DNA of 64,000 nucleotides from Brachynemurus nebulosus (Eukaryota > Arthropoda > Insecta > Neuroptera > Myrmeleontidae). A program made the position numbers and the translations under genes. Below the pieces are notes generated by a model. That model had not been told where the DNA came from. It did no database searches and saw only the letters and a program-made list of their open reading frames with translations. Location: assembly GCA_035578155.1 (NCBI GenBank), contig JAPWDM010000002.1, forward strand, positions 34,237,437 through 34,301,436. The letters run 5' to 3'. Numbering within the stretch: position 1 is the stretch's first letter; every line of letters starts with the position of its first letter. This document shows, piece after piece, positions 10,310-21,440 of this stretch.

Positions 10310-11266
10310 GGGGAAGGTCGCCCAAAGCGGGTAAGCTAAGATTAAACGCCCAAAAAAGTGACTTCTGACCTCGATAAGCAAATCTTTCTTATATTATCAC
10401 ATAGAATAGTTATCGAACTTTAAAATGAATCTTCGCTTAAGAAATATTTATACGATATTTATTTTTAATAAAGAAAATACAAAACCTCTGCAAAAACCCG
10501 CTTTGCCCGTATAGGTATCCTAAAGCGGGTAACCCCCCTCGGGCAAAGCGGGGTAAGTACATTATGTACTTAAATACTGTTATTATTTTATAATATAAAC
10601 TTTCTTAATCATATAGAACTTAACAATAATAATAATTAAGTAAAAAAAATTGGAAAAAGACAAAAATAATAAATTTATAACAATTAACTGTAACTTTCTT
10701 TACAACTCCCATATTGCAGTATATTACTTCAGGTGGTTCCACATCAAAATCACCACAAACAAGGCAGAAATATTTTTTTTAAGCTTTTTCCCTCATTCCG
10801 TCGTAAAAAGAAGATTTTTTATTTTTTTTCCCCTTCCAACAGTTTTTTCAATTAAGATGCTTCTATTTTGTCTACCCGCTTTGCCCATACCCACTTTGCC
10901 CAAAAAGACTTAATTTTGATAAGTTAGAATAATTTCAAAATGAAAGCCGATACATGTCTACCTTTTTCTACATCAAAAGTCAAATGATGATAACATAATA
11001 TGGTAATACCAAAAAGATTACAAATAAAAACGTTTGTGACTAGTCACAGAATATTTATCTTCAAAATTTTTAACAAAACCAACAAAAAAATTTGATAAGG
11101 CTTAACTAGGACATTAAACGACACAAGCGTTCAAGTGCAACTGATTGATATTGGTTGATATTCGGTTAATCTCGATATACACACGACCTGACAAAAACAT
11201 TCGGTACAACGATATACAAGCGCTTACCCGCTTTAAGAGGGGTAACCGCTTTGGGCGACCTTCCCC
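10310..11266. mobile_element. 957-bp TA-flanked element, CCCGCTTTGCCC repeats
   Basis: The ends are GGGGAAGGTCGCCCAAAGCG and its complement, with TA at 10308-10309 and 11267-11268. Copy 2 of the host element preserves the empty site: ATGTATGT-CCTT-TTGTGTG near 53247 aligns base for base with the joined flanks here. The TA target assigns it to the Tc1/mariner/pogo group. Subterminal motifs of the CCCGCTTTGCCC type recur near 10497, 10520, 10541, 10874 and 10892 in both orientations, as transposase-binding sites often do. The 87-residue frame at 10650-10913 has no familiar motif. Confidence 0.88.
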
Positions 11267-11429
11267 TACTCTTGTGTGTTAAATCATTAACACAAATCTT
11301 GTGTAAAGATTTGACACGTATGCTTTGTGTTAAAATAACACAAAAACTTGAGTGGACCGTTCCGGACATGTGAAATGTGATAGTTTTAATACAAATTTTT
11401 TGACTGTGCGTAGTAACATATTTTTATTG

Positions 11430-11624
11430 TATATATATCTAACTTCAAAGATGACGAATTTCCAAACAAATTTTCATTATCTGTATTTAATTCACTTAGG
11501 GGACGAATTTTTAAAAATCCTTTCTTAGTGCTCACCTGCGTTACATAGGGAACTCCTATGCAAAATTTCATTCTTCTAAACCCAACGGTTTAGGCTGTGC
11601 GTTGTCTGTCAGTCAGTCAGTCAA
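11430..11624. repeat. remnant of a common insect-type repeat, (GTCA)n
   Basis: GCAAAATTTCATTCTTCTAA, then CCCAACGGTTTAGGCTGTGC, then four GTCA units (11609-11624) resemble a tail seen in many insect dispersed repeats. The classification is from memory and uncertain. Confidence 0.35.
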
Positions 11625-12324
11625 TGCTAAAAATTTATTAAGTGGATAATATGAACTTATTCTATTCGTTAAATTGTCTTGTCGTATAGCACTTCGAGTT
11701 TGATACTTTTTTCTGAATAAATTTTTTCGGCAACTCAAATTTGTTGCATAAAAATAATTTAATTCAAAGAATTTCAGTTACTCTTAATTCGAAAATTTGA
11801 ATGATTTAAGGTTCTTCTCCTTATTACTAAGCAACAAATTTTCATTACATATAAACACAAATCTATCTCACAAAACCTCTCGTGTAACAATAAATAATGA
11901 GAAAAATATTGGTACTGAAGATTGCCACAGACTAATGAATACTATTCTATTATAGTAATAAGGCGGCACGTAAAGCTAATTTGTACATAATTTATCTGAA
12001 ATAAATAAAGGGGCCTGATATAAGAAATATAACGTCCTATCACTGCTGTCTGCTATTTAGTACGGAACATACTATATTCAGGACCATAATTATTACAAGA
12101 TATAATTTATATATATAGGTATTTGAAAATAAAACAATTAATTTTTTTCTCAAAAAAAAGTTAAATTTTATTATGAATATTATATTTTTACAATAATTAT
12201 TTGAAAAAGCATCAAAAATTGTTACTACGGATACCATGGTTATTGGACTGATTCCAGTATTACAAAGAAGCAGATGGTCGTATTTTGAGCGTACATTTCA
12301 GTGATATACTCAGTTTATAGATTA
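11625..12324. other. no recognisable feature
   Basis: AT-rich; the minus-strand frame at 12040-12237 has no familiar motif. Confidence 0.5.
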
Positions 12325-12326
12325 TA

Positions 12327-12550
12327 CCCTGTGGCTCATTAAAACATTTCGGATTAAGGTTCTCTGCAACGACTAGAGAACTTATGAGAAAGTCGTGTGT
12401 TGAATACTGTAAATATTTTATTAGTGTAGTATATAGTAATACATATTCACCTGCTTGGTTGTTTGTTATTACTTAACTTTAAAATAGTCGATAGTTGTTC
12501 TCTGTTCGTTGTATTCAACTGGATCCGAAATGCTTTGCTGAGCCACAGTG
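12327..12550. mobile_element. 224-bp MITE, mariner-like, TA flanks
   Basis: The left end CCCTGTGGCTCA then AAACATTTCGGAT (12327 onward) and the right end ATCCGAAATGCTTTGCTGAG then CCACAGTG (ending 12550) are about 30-bp inverted repeats. TA lies at 12325-12326 and 12551-12552. There is no coding sequence inside. Short size, TA target and terminal inverted repeats fit a Tc1/mariner MITE. Confidence 0.8.
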
Positions 12551-12552
12551 TA

Positions 12553-12918
12553 TATAATATATTCATTGCCCTGTGGAAATTACCTTTCATTCATTTACTG
12601 TCTTAATTGTTTTGTCCATAACTGTAGTTGCATTTATGTGTTATGTACTTACATAACATGATATAATATGTACATGTTTCTGTATGCGATTAACAATTTG
12701 ATGTTACGATTATAATTTGTAATTGTTAAATTATAGTTTTGCTAGAGAGTGTCTAGTTTTCTATACATATATTCATATATTCATGTGTATATAATATGCA
12801 TGGTATGGATTTACAAGTTTATATTATATGGAGTAACATATGCTTTTACATAGATTGTAATTTTTCCTGTGGAGTTATATAGAGTGCTCTCAATACTTTT
12901 ATGTACCAGTATAATACA
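12553..12918. other. no recognisable feature
   Basis: AT-rich flank between the MITE and the Tc1-like element. Confidence 0.5.
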
Positions 12919-12920
12919 TA

Positions 12921-13815
12921 CAGTCTGTCACACAAGAGCGTCCGGTGGACTGTTTCAAGAGAAAACTATTAGGAAGCTCCACTACTGTACCATTCGTAGA
13001 AGGGTAGGATGGACTACTATTCTTTGTGCTTGAGACGCCAGTATTACTTTGTATTGCGATAAGAACACAGCATTTCCAAAATTAGTGCGTCATATGCAAA
13101 ATGTTTTGAGGCCATGTTCTTGTATACACACAGTAAAGGACTTAAAATGACTTATAAAGCTGCTGCAAAATATAGGCACAAGTCAGAATAGTTTGTATGG
13201 AAGTGGGTGTTGCGATATAATGGTCAGAAAAACGTGAACAATTTTCCCGAGAAAGAAAAAACGCGAGGGTCTTCTAAAAAAGAAGATAAAACCATTTTCA
13301 AATTATTTCAACGAAAAACTCTTTTAGCACTGCGACAAGGACAAAAGTTATTGGCTAAAAAGGAAGTTAATATTAGTATAATGACTCTGAATAGGCGACT
13401 AAATGAAGCAAATATTTCTTGGCGTATTACGATGCTGAAATCTTTCCCCAAATCGGAACATGTTAAAAAGTGACGCTTGTGGGCTATGCAAAATTTTAAT
13501 CGTGATTGGAGTAATGTAATTTTTACTGACGAAGCGTGTTTTTACACATGGGTTTCTGCCAAATATAATTGATCTTTTATTAAAACAGGTGTGTCGCCAT
13601 ATCCGAACTCTCTGGCGGCCATTGCCGCAACAAATGCGAAAAATCTTATAAAGAGTATGCCAAAACGGTGCCCACAAATTTTAGACAATAATGAAGCCTG
13701 TACAACTTAGTAAGTAAACTAGGGCTTTTAGTCTACTTTAAATCGATTTATTCATTTCTGAGAAATAAGAATTTTTCTTTTAAAATTGGAGACGACGCTC
13801 TTGTGTGACAGACTG
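12921..13815 (+). mobile_element. Tc1/mariner element, internally deleted
   Basis: The ends CAGTCTGTCACACAAGAGCG and CGCTCTTGTGTGACAGACTG are perfect inverted repeats. TA lies just left (12919-12920). The right flank begins GATA, so the right TA looks mutated. The element is 895 bp and contains a transposase pseudogene at 13147-13710. Full Tc1 elements are about 1.3-1.7 kb, so a middle part has been lost. Confidence 0.92.
13147..13710 (+). pseudogene. Tc1-like transposase, truncated with three stops
   Basis: One frame runs from MTYKAAAKYRHKSE to DNNEACTT. It includes the DNA-binding linker (VWKWVLRYNGQKNV), MTLNRRLNEANISWR typical of the second helix-turn-helix region, and HVKK*RLWAMQNFNRDWS followed by NVIFTDEACFY. 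That last segment holds the first catalytic aspartate of the DDE motif. After SAKYN*SFIKTG the sequence jumps to NAKNLIKSMPKRC, the far C-terminus, so the second aspartate and the third acidic residue are missing. In-frame stops occur after KSE, KK and KYN. Family proteins are about 340 residues and only about 188 codons remain. The gene cannot supply transposase. Confidence 0.92.
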
Positions 13816-14140
13816 GATATAGTAGAATAATTTTGTGGAAAGCGCCCAGTCAAAATCACTTGGCGTCTGTTAGCAAAGATGGTCCCAGGAGATGATTTCT
13901 AACGAAACCTGAGTTTTAAAAATTCTGTTTCTATTGTGAGTTACGTTTCGTCAAAATTTAATTAATTAATTTATTTTTAAAGAAATTAAATTTAAAGTAA
14001 AATTGTTTATTTTGTAGAAACTAATGAACAATAATCATAACCAAACAATTATACTGTCTTTTAAGTTAGCACTGACAATAATATTTTTGAATAATATATA
14101 ATACTTTATTTACAACAATATTTTTTTTGGGATATATAAA
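13816..14140. other. short AT-rich gap
   Basis: ATAATACTTTATTT at 14098-14111 recurs at 15360-15373 on the far side of the following palindrome, which may be a remnant of a target duplication. Otherwise featureless. Confidence 0.4.
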
Positions 14141-14262
14141 TTTCACGAAGAATTTTTTCAACCTTCTCCCAAATTGCGTGGACTAGCTTTATAGAAGGAT
14201 GGACATAATGAAACCAATATCTTCTATTTCATAGCTTTTCTTTATTAAAATTGCCAAAATAT

Positions 14263-14289
14263 TTTCGATATATTTAATATCATCTTCAG
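14263..14289 (-). ncRNA. degenerate hammerhead-like core, left arm
   Basis: Minus-strand CTGAAGA, then a stem-loop TGATAT-TAAA-TATATCG, then GAAAA. The consensus is CUGAUGA-stem II-GAAA, so one core base differs. It is preceded by a poly(T/A) tract as in the 36-38 kb elements. Confidence 0.3.
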
Positions 14290-15213
14290 TGGCTAAACAT
14301 CAAAAAAAAAAAAAAAAAAAAAAAATTTTTTACAACGTAATAATAAACAATAACATCATTTTTATATATTTACAATTCTTCGTTAACTTATACTATTATT
14401 TTTTAGGTTATAAGCTACATATTGGATAGGAGGATTATTTATTTATTTTTGTAAAAACAACAAGAATTTGTGATTTAGTTGATATATAGGAAATTTTATG
14501 TTTGGAAGAATATCTATTTGTGTTAACGAAACAAACAAAACCTATTTTTTAATATTAGCGGATTTGAGACAGGACAAACTGAAACGGTATGTATATTAAA
14601 ATGTTAAAAAATTTTTTTTACAATCTTACTCACCAGAAATTATCTAAATTTCAGATTGTCAAATGACAATCTATTTGTGATTGATGAATATCTATTTGTG
14701 TTAACGAAACAAACAAAACCTATTTTTTAATATTAGCGGATTTGAGACAGGACAAACTGAAACGGTATGTATATTAAAATGTTAAAAAATTTTTTTTACA
14801 ATCTTACTCACCAGAAATTATCTAAATTTCAGATTGTCATTTGACAATCTGAAATTTAGATAATTTCTGGTGAGTAAGATTGTAAAAAAAATTTTTTAAC
14901 ATTTTAATATACATACCGTTTCAGTTTGTCCTGTCTCAAATCCGCTAATATTAAAAAATAGGTTTTGTTTGTTTCGTTAACACAAATAGATATTCTTCCA
15001 AACATAAAATTTCCTATATATCAACTAAATCACAAATTCTTGTTGTTTTTACAAAAATAAATAAATAATCCTCCTATCCAATATGTAGCTTATAACCTAA
15101 AAAATAATAGTATAAGTTAACGAAGAATTGTAAATATATAAAAATGATGTTATTGTTTATTATTACGTTGTAAAAAATTTTTTTTTTTTTTTTTTTTTTT
15201 TGATGTTTAGCCA

Positions 15214-15240
15214 CTGAAGATGATATTAAATATATCGAAA
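15214..15240 (+). ncRNA. degenerate hammerhead-like core, right arm
   Basis: Same core as in the left arm: CTGAAGA at 15214-15220 and GAAA at 15237-15240 around a GATAT/ATATC stem. Activity is doubtful because of the U-to-A change and the absence of a clear cleavage site. Confidence 0.3.
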
Positions 15241-15359
15241 ATATTTTGGCAATTTTAATAAAGAAAAGCTATGAAATAGAAGATATTGGTTTCATTATGT
15301 CCATCCTTCTATAAAGCTAGTCCACGCAATTTGGGAGAAGGTTGAAAAAATTCTTCGTG

Positions 15360-18279
15360 TAATACTTTATTTGCGGACCGAAAGTGGGTCATTTTAAATT
15401 ATCGGATGGGTTACTAGTTTTTAATATGGAAAGAATTTAAGAGGAGAGTTGTAAGAGTTGCGAAATTTGCGAGATGAAATGCACGTTTCTGCCAACTCGA
15501 AATATTCTGCCATACTCTAAATATTTTATGTCAATTTTATAAAAGGAAGTTCACTAAAATGACCCAAGAGTGTCTGTAAATAAATCTTATACCAAATTAT
15601 AGCTCGTAACGGGAAGAGGAAGGTAGTACAAGACGGGGTAGTTAACCTTTGATAATAAACAAAACTCGAAGTTTTTGTGACTGAAACTTTTTTTTTAAAA
15701 TTATTTTTACTATCCTAGTAATTAATTTTCTAAATTAAACCAAAAGAAAAACAGGGCATTAGGTACTCAACGGGACAAGACATTACATATACAATTTCTA
15801 ACGACTCTGCACAAAAAACCTATTCCTTTAATAAATAAATACCTACAAATAAACAACAAATTATTAAGAAGCAAACGAACTGGAATTCTATATTGTGACC
15901 AACTGTGACTTTTACTAGTTCCTTTTTAATTGCTTTAATTGTCTTAAACTTTTTTTATGGTTTGTTATTATTATGTTAAGGTGTTATTCAGTACTGAAAG
16001 TTGGCAATGAGATACAAAAATACAAATTTGTAATATATTTTTTAGGAAACCTTAGTTGCAATTCGATAATAATGATGCATATCGTAGGTGGCGTTAAAGA
16101 TGAAACATAAAAATAAATGACTTTCCTGGAACACAACACAAGACTTCAACAAGTAGTTTGAAACATAAAAATCAAAGAAAATAATATAAAAAATGTCTTG
16201 GCAATATAAAAAATAATATACAACACGCGAAAAATAAGTGTTTTATTCTATTTCAGAAATAGTAGCCCTCACTTTGCATTGTCACGTTCACTCGGCATAT
16301 AGAGTAAATCTTAAAAAATTCTTATTTTACAATTTTAACTGGCCTCTTCATCGGAAAGATATTTCAATAGGAAAAAGCATTTAAAAGTAATCTTTTGATA
16401 GGTGTTTGTGAAAGCCGTTTTTTTTTATCTAAATCACCTGTATATTTACATTATTTGCATACACGTTATGTGCTCTCTAAACGACTTGTGGGTGTTTTAT
16501 TACTTGAATGTATGCATGTATGTTTTACAATTATATTTTTTCAAAATTTCACACTTTCAAATGTAACATATAAATCAAGACATAAAAAATGGCCATCTGG
16601 TCGCGCACACCGTTAATCACCCTGCGGTTCTCAGTTCAAGGATCAAAGTAAACAAATCGTTTTATTTAATCATTTTTAAAAAAAAAATTATACGCTTTCA
16701 TGTTAAAATTATCGTGCTAAGTTACTCGATTCAAACAAGTGTGTTAATATTCCTAAAATTATGTAGCAAGTAATAGTAAATAAAACTGCCGTTTCGAAAT
16801 AAAATTAAATTTTAAGAACAGGCTATTTTAGTCAGGTTGAAATAATTTATGAATGCTGGTGCTAAGTAATGGATGTAATTCAGAATAATTAAAAAGCTGG
16901 TAGGAACTCGGGGTCGCAATATTAACGCAGTGAGAAGTCTTATGTTTTCAGGGTTACGTTTAATAAGTAATTCAAAGGTTAATGTTATTTAATGTCCAAA
17001 AAAGTGAATACATGGGAATTTTTATCAAACAAGATCTTATTGTCGTTAATTGTACAACTATATAGGTACTTTCGTGGCGCCGGGCGTAAATCTAAATTAT
17101 TATACTCTATTGTCTTCTTAAATCGATATGTTTTTAAAATACTTTCCGCTACAAGGCTCTTATTTTCTCGTGACAGGTGTTTCCATCCCCGAACTGTAAC
17201 AATATATCTTTTATATATGGATCTTATTGTTGAAATACTCAAGAATAAATTTTCCTTATAAGTAGTATCTAATCTTGTGAATGAAATATTTGATTAAAAT
17301 ACTTAGGTTTAAGGGGTTCAATACGAAGTCGATTTTTCGATGTTCATATTGACAACTACCTATTTAAAAATAGACGAATGTTATGCCAATTTAGGTCCAA
17401 TTCACCTTTTTTGTTCAATCTTTAACCTAACTTGCTTTGGTGTGACGTAACACTTTTGAAGATGTAGTAGGGCGAGATTTCCTCAAAAGCATGGTTTTAA
17501 TCTAAAAACATAATTTTCGATTCAAGTCCACCAAAAATCGCGTGTTCGCGGTAAAGTACGTTTAAACCAAAAATTTCAATTTAAGTTGGCTTGAAGGAAA
17601 ACTTGCATTTGGTTTCTTTATAAGTACGAGTATTTGGCCAGGGGAATTGTGCTTGTAGATACATTCGTTTGTAGGAGTGTCTAAGATTTTGCTTCACGGA
17701 TACTGACGCTATTAGAAATATCTATGGAAGCTATTTTCCAGTGTCTGTCAAAAATAGGAGAGAGAGTAAAAAATCTAGTTTTCATTATGAGAAGTGTCAC
17801 TGGCTTCAGTAACTTTTAAACTGCCCGTTTCTATATTTTAATGGCCCGGTTGTTTAAAATGTTAAAGATAAATGAAAGATAATAAATTTTGGTCATTATT
17901 TTATTTCTGTCAACTAATATCATACCTAATTATTGTATTGTCTTATATTTATAACCTATACCAATATGTCAACAATATTAATTATATACAAAAACAAATA
18001 TAAGTATAAAAATTAATAAATAATTAAACTACATTCGTTGAAAAACGATATTATTGGACAGCGCATGTACACATAGATAATAATGTGTCAGTTACGAAGT
18101 ATTGTTACAAGGCTGCGGAGACGCCCTCGTCAATTACTAATAGGACACACAGTATTATAATGGGTATATTACAGTCGTATTTATATTATAATAAAATCAG
18201 TTTTAAAAAAATATGGCCCCACTTAATACTACAGTGTGTTTGTTCTATGCCATTAATTTATTTATTGTACCTACATCAT
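15360..18279. other. 2.9 kb, nothing recognised except a weak tRNA-like site
   Basis: AT-rich. Reading frames at 16395-16616, 16985-17261 and 18085-18327 show no familiar motif. The weak tRNA-like box pair at 16586-16640 is listed separately. Confidence 0.5.
16586..16640 (+). repeat. possible tRNA-derived SINE promoter boxes
   Basis: TGGCCATCTGG resembles box A and AGTTCAAGGATC resembles box B, about 45 bp apart, with CTGGTCGCGCACACCGTTAA between them. Stems of a cloverleaf are mostly broken. It is a weak candidate for a SINE head. Confidence 0.22.
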
Positions 18280-18287
18280 ATGCTAAG

Positions 18288-19089
18288 TACGGATTGTAAA
18301 TTTACCGACTTTTTCATTTACCGGTAATTCGGTAATTTTTTTTAACAAAACCGGTTTACCGGTAATTTACCGGTATTTTTTAAAGCGCAGAAAATATAAG
18401 AATAAATATTAAAAAAAAGAAAAAAAACCTAAAATTATTTTATTAAGATCATTATATATAGTATTTGAACGTGTACTTATGATTACAAAAATTTTGGAAA
18501 GTCCAACAGTCGTTTTCGGTAATTTTATCTGTTTGATTTCGGACAACTTGGTAGGTATCCTACAGCTTCCTTCATAGAAATATACCGCGGATTATTATTA
18601 TGTTTTATTGAAAAAATATTTTTACATTTTGTTAAGTAATCATAAAATATGAATCAATTATATATACCTACGGTACCTGTAATAAAAATTTACTTACCTC
18701 TTCTTACAATGTAATCATTTAACGTAATGTTTAATTATTCTGGAAAATATACAGCTGATTTGAATAATATTACGTAAGTAAATACGAAAAGGACATTTTA
18801 TTGTATTCATCTGCATTTTAAAACGGACCATTGCATTGTGCGATTTTATTGTATCATAGACTAGTTTATTATGGATACACACACAGTAAGGGGTAATTTG
18901 ATTGTGTACATTTACGTTCAATAAATTGAATCATTCTTCTATGAAATAAAATTAACTTATAAAAATCTTCAAACATATTATTTTTAATTTACCGAATTAC
19001 CGGTAAAAAATCAGCAATTTACCGGTAAAAATTTTATGGAATTTTTAGTAATTTACCGGTAAACCGGTTTACCGGTATTACAATCCCTA
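18288..19089 (+). mobile_element. hAT element, 802 bp, perfect 8-bp target duplication
   Basis: ATGCTAAG lies at 18280-18287 and again at 19090-19097. The ends TACGGATTGTAAATTTACCG and (complement of the right end) TAGGGATTGTAATACCGGTA are inverted repeats. Both are followed by many ACCGGTAA words, about a dozen within 100 bp of each end. An 8-bp duplication and a TAGGG-type end define the hAT superfamily. No transposase is readable, so it is non-autonomous. A second copy in the other orientation is at 29695-30274. Confidence 0.95.
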
Positions 19090-19251
19090 ATGCTAAGCGT
19101 TATTTATAATAATGTTTACTAAAATTAATTGAATATACTAAATAATTTTAGTTAAGAAAATTGGTTCAATTTTTAAACTTTTATTTAAATTAAATTTTAC
19201 AAATAGGAGGACGGAACTAAAATTTTAAAATCATTTATTTAACATAATAGT

Positions 19252-19712
19252 ATATTTTTCAACGAGGTAATAATGACAGCTATTACTCGCGAAGATGGAA
19301 TTGTAATACATCTGAGTGAGTAATAGCCATAGCAAGCGAGTAGAATACGATATTTTTTCTACGACATTTTTTCTTTTTGACTTAAATAAAATTGAATATA
19401 AATTTTAAATCAAATTTTTATTCTATTTCTAATTTCATTAAATGTTTGTATAGTGTGTATAAAACGATCAAAACAAAATATAAACTACTTTGTTTACTTG
19501 CATGTTAATACGCAAGATATATTAAATTAAAATTTGATACATACATTATTCACAATACAATCGTAAACCCATTGAATAATGGCTAATACTGTGATTTCAT
19601 TGGTAAAAAAGGTATTGAGTAATGATCATTCTTCCACACCTTTGAATAATGCCTAACTTTCTCAACAGTTAACAGATATATAATGAGTGTGTTCTTCAAC
19701 AGGAGTAGAAAA
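19252..19712 (+). repeat. repeat B, copy 1
   Basis: About 460 bp that recur in the same orientation at 43193-43620. Near the left end is an inverted pair GCTATTACTC / GAGTAATAGC. Shared words include CTAATTTCATTAAATGTTT and AACTTTCTCAACA. The right end contains GTTCTTCAA-CAGGAGTAGAA. It looks non-coding and the class is unknown. Confidence 0.8.
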
Positions 19713-20004
19713 ATTAACTTTTAGCTTTTAGCTGTGGCCGAGTAAAGCGGAAAGAAGCCAAAAATTGTATTCGGTCTTTTGAAAGAACCGTTAGGTATTG
19801 TGCTACTGTGTGTTGTACAAAGTCCGTTACTTAAAGAACAAATCGAAAATTCTCTATGTAACTTAAATTGTATGATATTGTTTTGCTACTATTTATTGCA
19901 TTTAAAAATTGCTGGTTTGAAAATGCAATTTTAATAAAAATGAATAATAGGCGTTTACACCAAAATATTTCCATAGAAAAATCTATTTACTATTGACGGT
20001 ACGT

Positions 20005-20060
20005 GACTACTTACTTTCCCAGGAAGGTAAGTAAATTACTTAGGTACATTCCTAGGAAGG
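20005..20060. repeat. short palindromes AAGGTAAGT
   Basis: CTTACTTTCCCAGGAAGGTAAG (20010-20031) is an imperfect palindrome. A second half-copy CCTAGGAAGGTAAG follows at 20051. Confidence 0.4.
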
Positions 20061-20264
20061 TAAGTGTTGCAATGCTTACACGACAAGTTACCTCATATTT
20101 AAGCGCCAACTTACGATTCAAAAGGTTGGAAAAAAATTGTTTTAGCTTGTCTTAAATATTACTGCCGAAAAAAAGTCTTTTATTTTAGTTAATTTAGATC
20201 CGTTGTCAAAAAACAAAATAACCGACGCTTGTTCCGCATACTAATATTTGCAGTCTTTTTGAAA

Positions 20265-20524
20265 CAGTTGAAGGCATGAGTGGATGAAGGTATTATGTAA
20301 CATTTTTTCAAAAATTCATTTTTTGCCAAATTTTGAAATATTCTATGCTGGAGTATCCTATATTCAAATTTGGTTTCATTACATGCAATAGTTTTGTTTA
20401 GAAATTCAAGAATAAACGTGCTATTGCATGGGACGTATATGTGAATAAAAACTTTCAACGCTTCTATTACAAAATTATAAAAAAAATTTACATAACACCT
20501 TCATCCACTCATGTCTTCCACTGG
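20265..20524. mobile_element. about 250-bp inverted-repeat element
   Basis: GCATGAGTGGATGAAGGTAT (20274-20293), followed by TATGTAAC, is matched in reverse complement by ACACCTTCATCCACTCATGT (20494 onward). The arms are about 30 bp around a 190-bp interior. No target duplication is evident. Confidence 0.6.
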
Positions 20525-21198
20525 AAATTGGCACTGGTTAATAATGAATCATCTATACTATATTTAAACTAAACCAGGTTCAATATATTCGTGCTAATTT
20601 GTATGACGCTGTTGTGTATAACAGGATTTATACCGTGACATATCCGTTGTTATTTTGATAAATACTCCCTAGTTTCAAAAAGATTTTAGTAGAAGAACTG
20701 AAAAATGATTGAAAATTATGTACACTATTTCGACGAATTCTTGACAGAGCTGAGATATGTAGTAAGGAGAACAAAAGTGAAACAGTAAGTTGAATATATA
20801 AGCTATAGAAAAATATTTTAGAACGCCAACAATACGTTGTAGACAAGCTACATAATATATGTTTTAAGAATTTTCTATAGACACACTGTATGTGTCTAAA
20901 GGGTACAGTATTATAAGACATTAATTAAAATCAGTGATTTTGTAGTTAAGAACAGTTTCGTTTGAGCATAGAGCGCACGATCTTTACAAATCAAGTTATT
21001 TTCGATTTTTAATTAAATCAAATTAATGTTACTATTAACAGATACCAACATAACAAACATAAATCTTTCCGATCCGACTTACGAATACGTTTCATATAAA
21101 TTAACTTGTTAAATATGTTCCGAATTGGAGACGGCATTTGATTAAATTGAAAACATACATAAGTACCTATGAACAAGACAAGACAAGAAAAAGCAATA

Positions 21199-21202
<4 letters not shown>
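20525..21202. other. no recognisable feature
   Basis: AT-rich. The minus-strand frame at 20628-20921 has no familiar motif. Confidence 0.45.

Positions 21203-21288
<86 letters not shown>
21203..21288. repeat. (TA)n microsatellite
   Basis: About 86 bp of TA, directly followed by a repeat C arm. The long open frames across it encode only IYIYIY runs. Confidence 0.97.
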
Positions 21289-21291
<3 letters not shown>

Positions 21292-21440
21292 TCTATTTTT
21301 GTTACAACCAAACCGTTGATTTGATCAAAAAATTGTTCAAATAAAAGTTGCAGATAGCGTTGTAAACATCGATAGGAACAACCAACTGCTATAGTCAGGA
21401 GCTTTATAGCATTTAGGCTAGTTTTCGAGCTACCGTGCAA
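21289..21440 (+). repeat. repeat C, single arm
   Basis: About 150 bp matching both arms of the inverted-repeat element at 44808-45345, including ACCAACTGCTATAGTCAGGA and GAGCTTTATAGC. Only one arm is present here and it abuts the TA tract. Confidence 0.75.

Larger units (their letters stand above)
9446..11408. mobile_element. CACAGT-TIR element, copy 1
   Basis: The left end CACAGTAAAAAAATTTGTGT and the right end ACACAAATTTTTTGA-CTGTG face each other. About 200 bp on the left and 170 bp on the right match copy 2 (49329-53395). Several TTTGTGTTAA / TTAACACAAA words lie just inside both ends. The two bases outside are CG on both sides, and TG on both sides in copy 2, which suggests a 2-bp target duplication. 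The superfamily is unclear; CACAG ends point towards CMC/Chapaev-like elements. Only about 570 bp belongs to the element itself, since two other elements are nested inside. Confidence 0.75.
14141..15359. repeat. 1.2-kb palindrome with duplicated arm segment
   Basis: The outermost bases CACGAAGAATTTTTTCAACC and their complement bound a near-perfect inverted repeat. Each arm carries an A or T tract of about 22 bases next to a hammerhead-like core. The left arm is longer because 178 bp (14508-14685) is repeated in tandem at 14686 onward. The hairpin tip AGATTGTC-AAAT-GACAATCT ends the first unit and its inverted-loop version AGATTGTC-ATTT-GACAATCT forms the palindrome centre (14832-14851). This suggests a template switch during fold-back synthesis. 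The layout parallels the PLE pair at 36-38 kb, so a PLE-type origin is possible, but no PLE protein is readable. Confidence 0.85.

Noticed and set aside
13399..13677. 92-codon minus-strand frame
   Set aside because: Shadow of the Tc1 transposase pseudogene on the other strand.
21018..21440. 140- and 68-codon frames across a TA tract
   Set aside because: Most of the peptide is an IYIY run from (TA)n. No real coding signal remains outside it.
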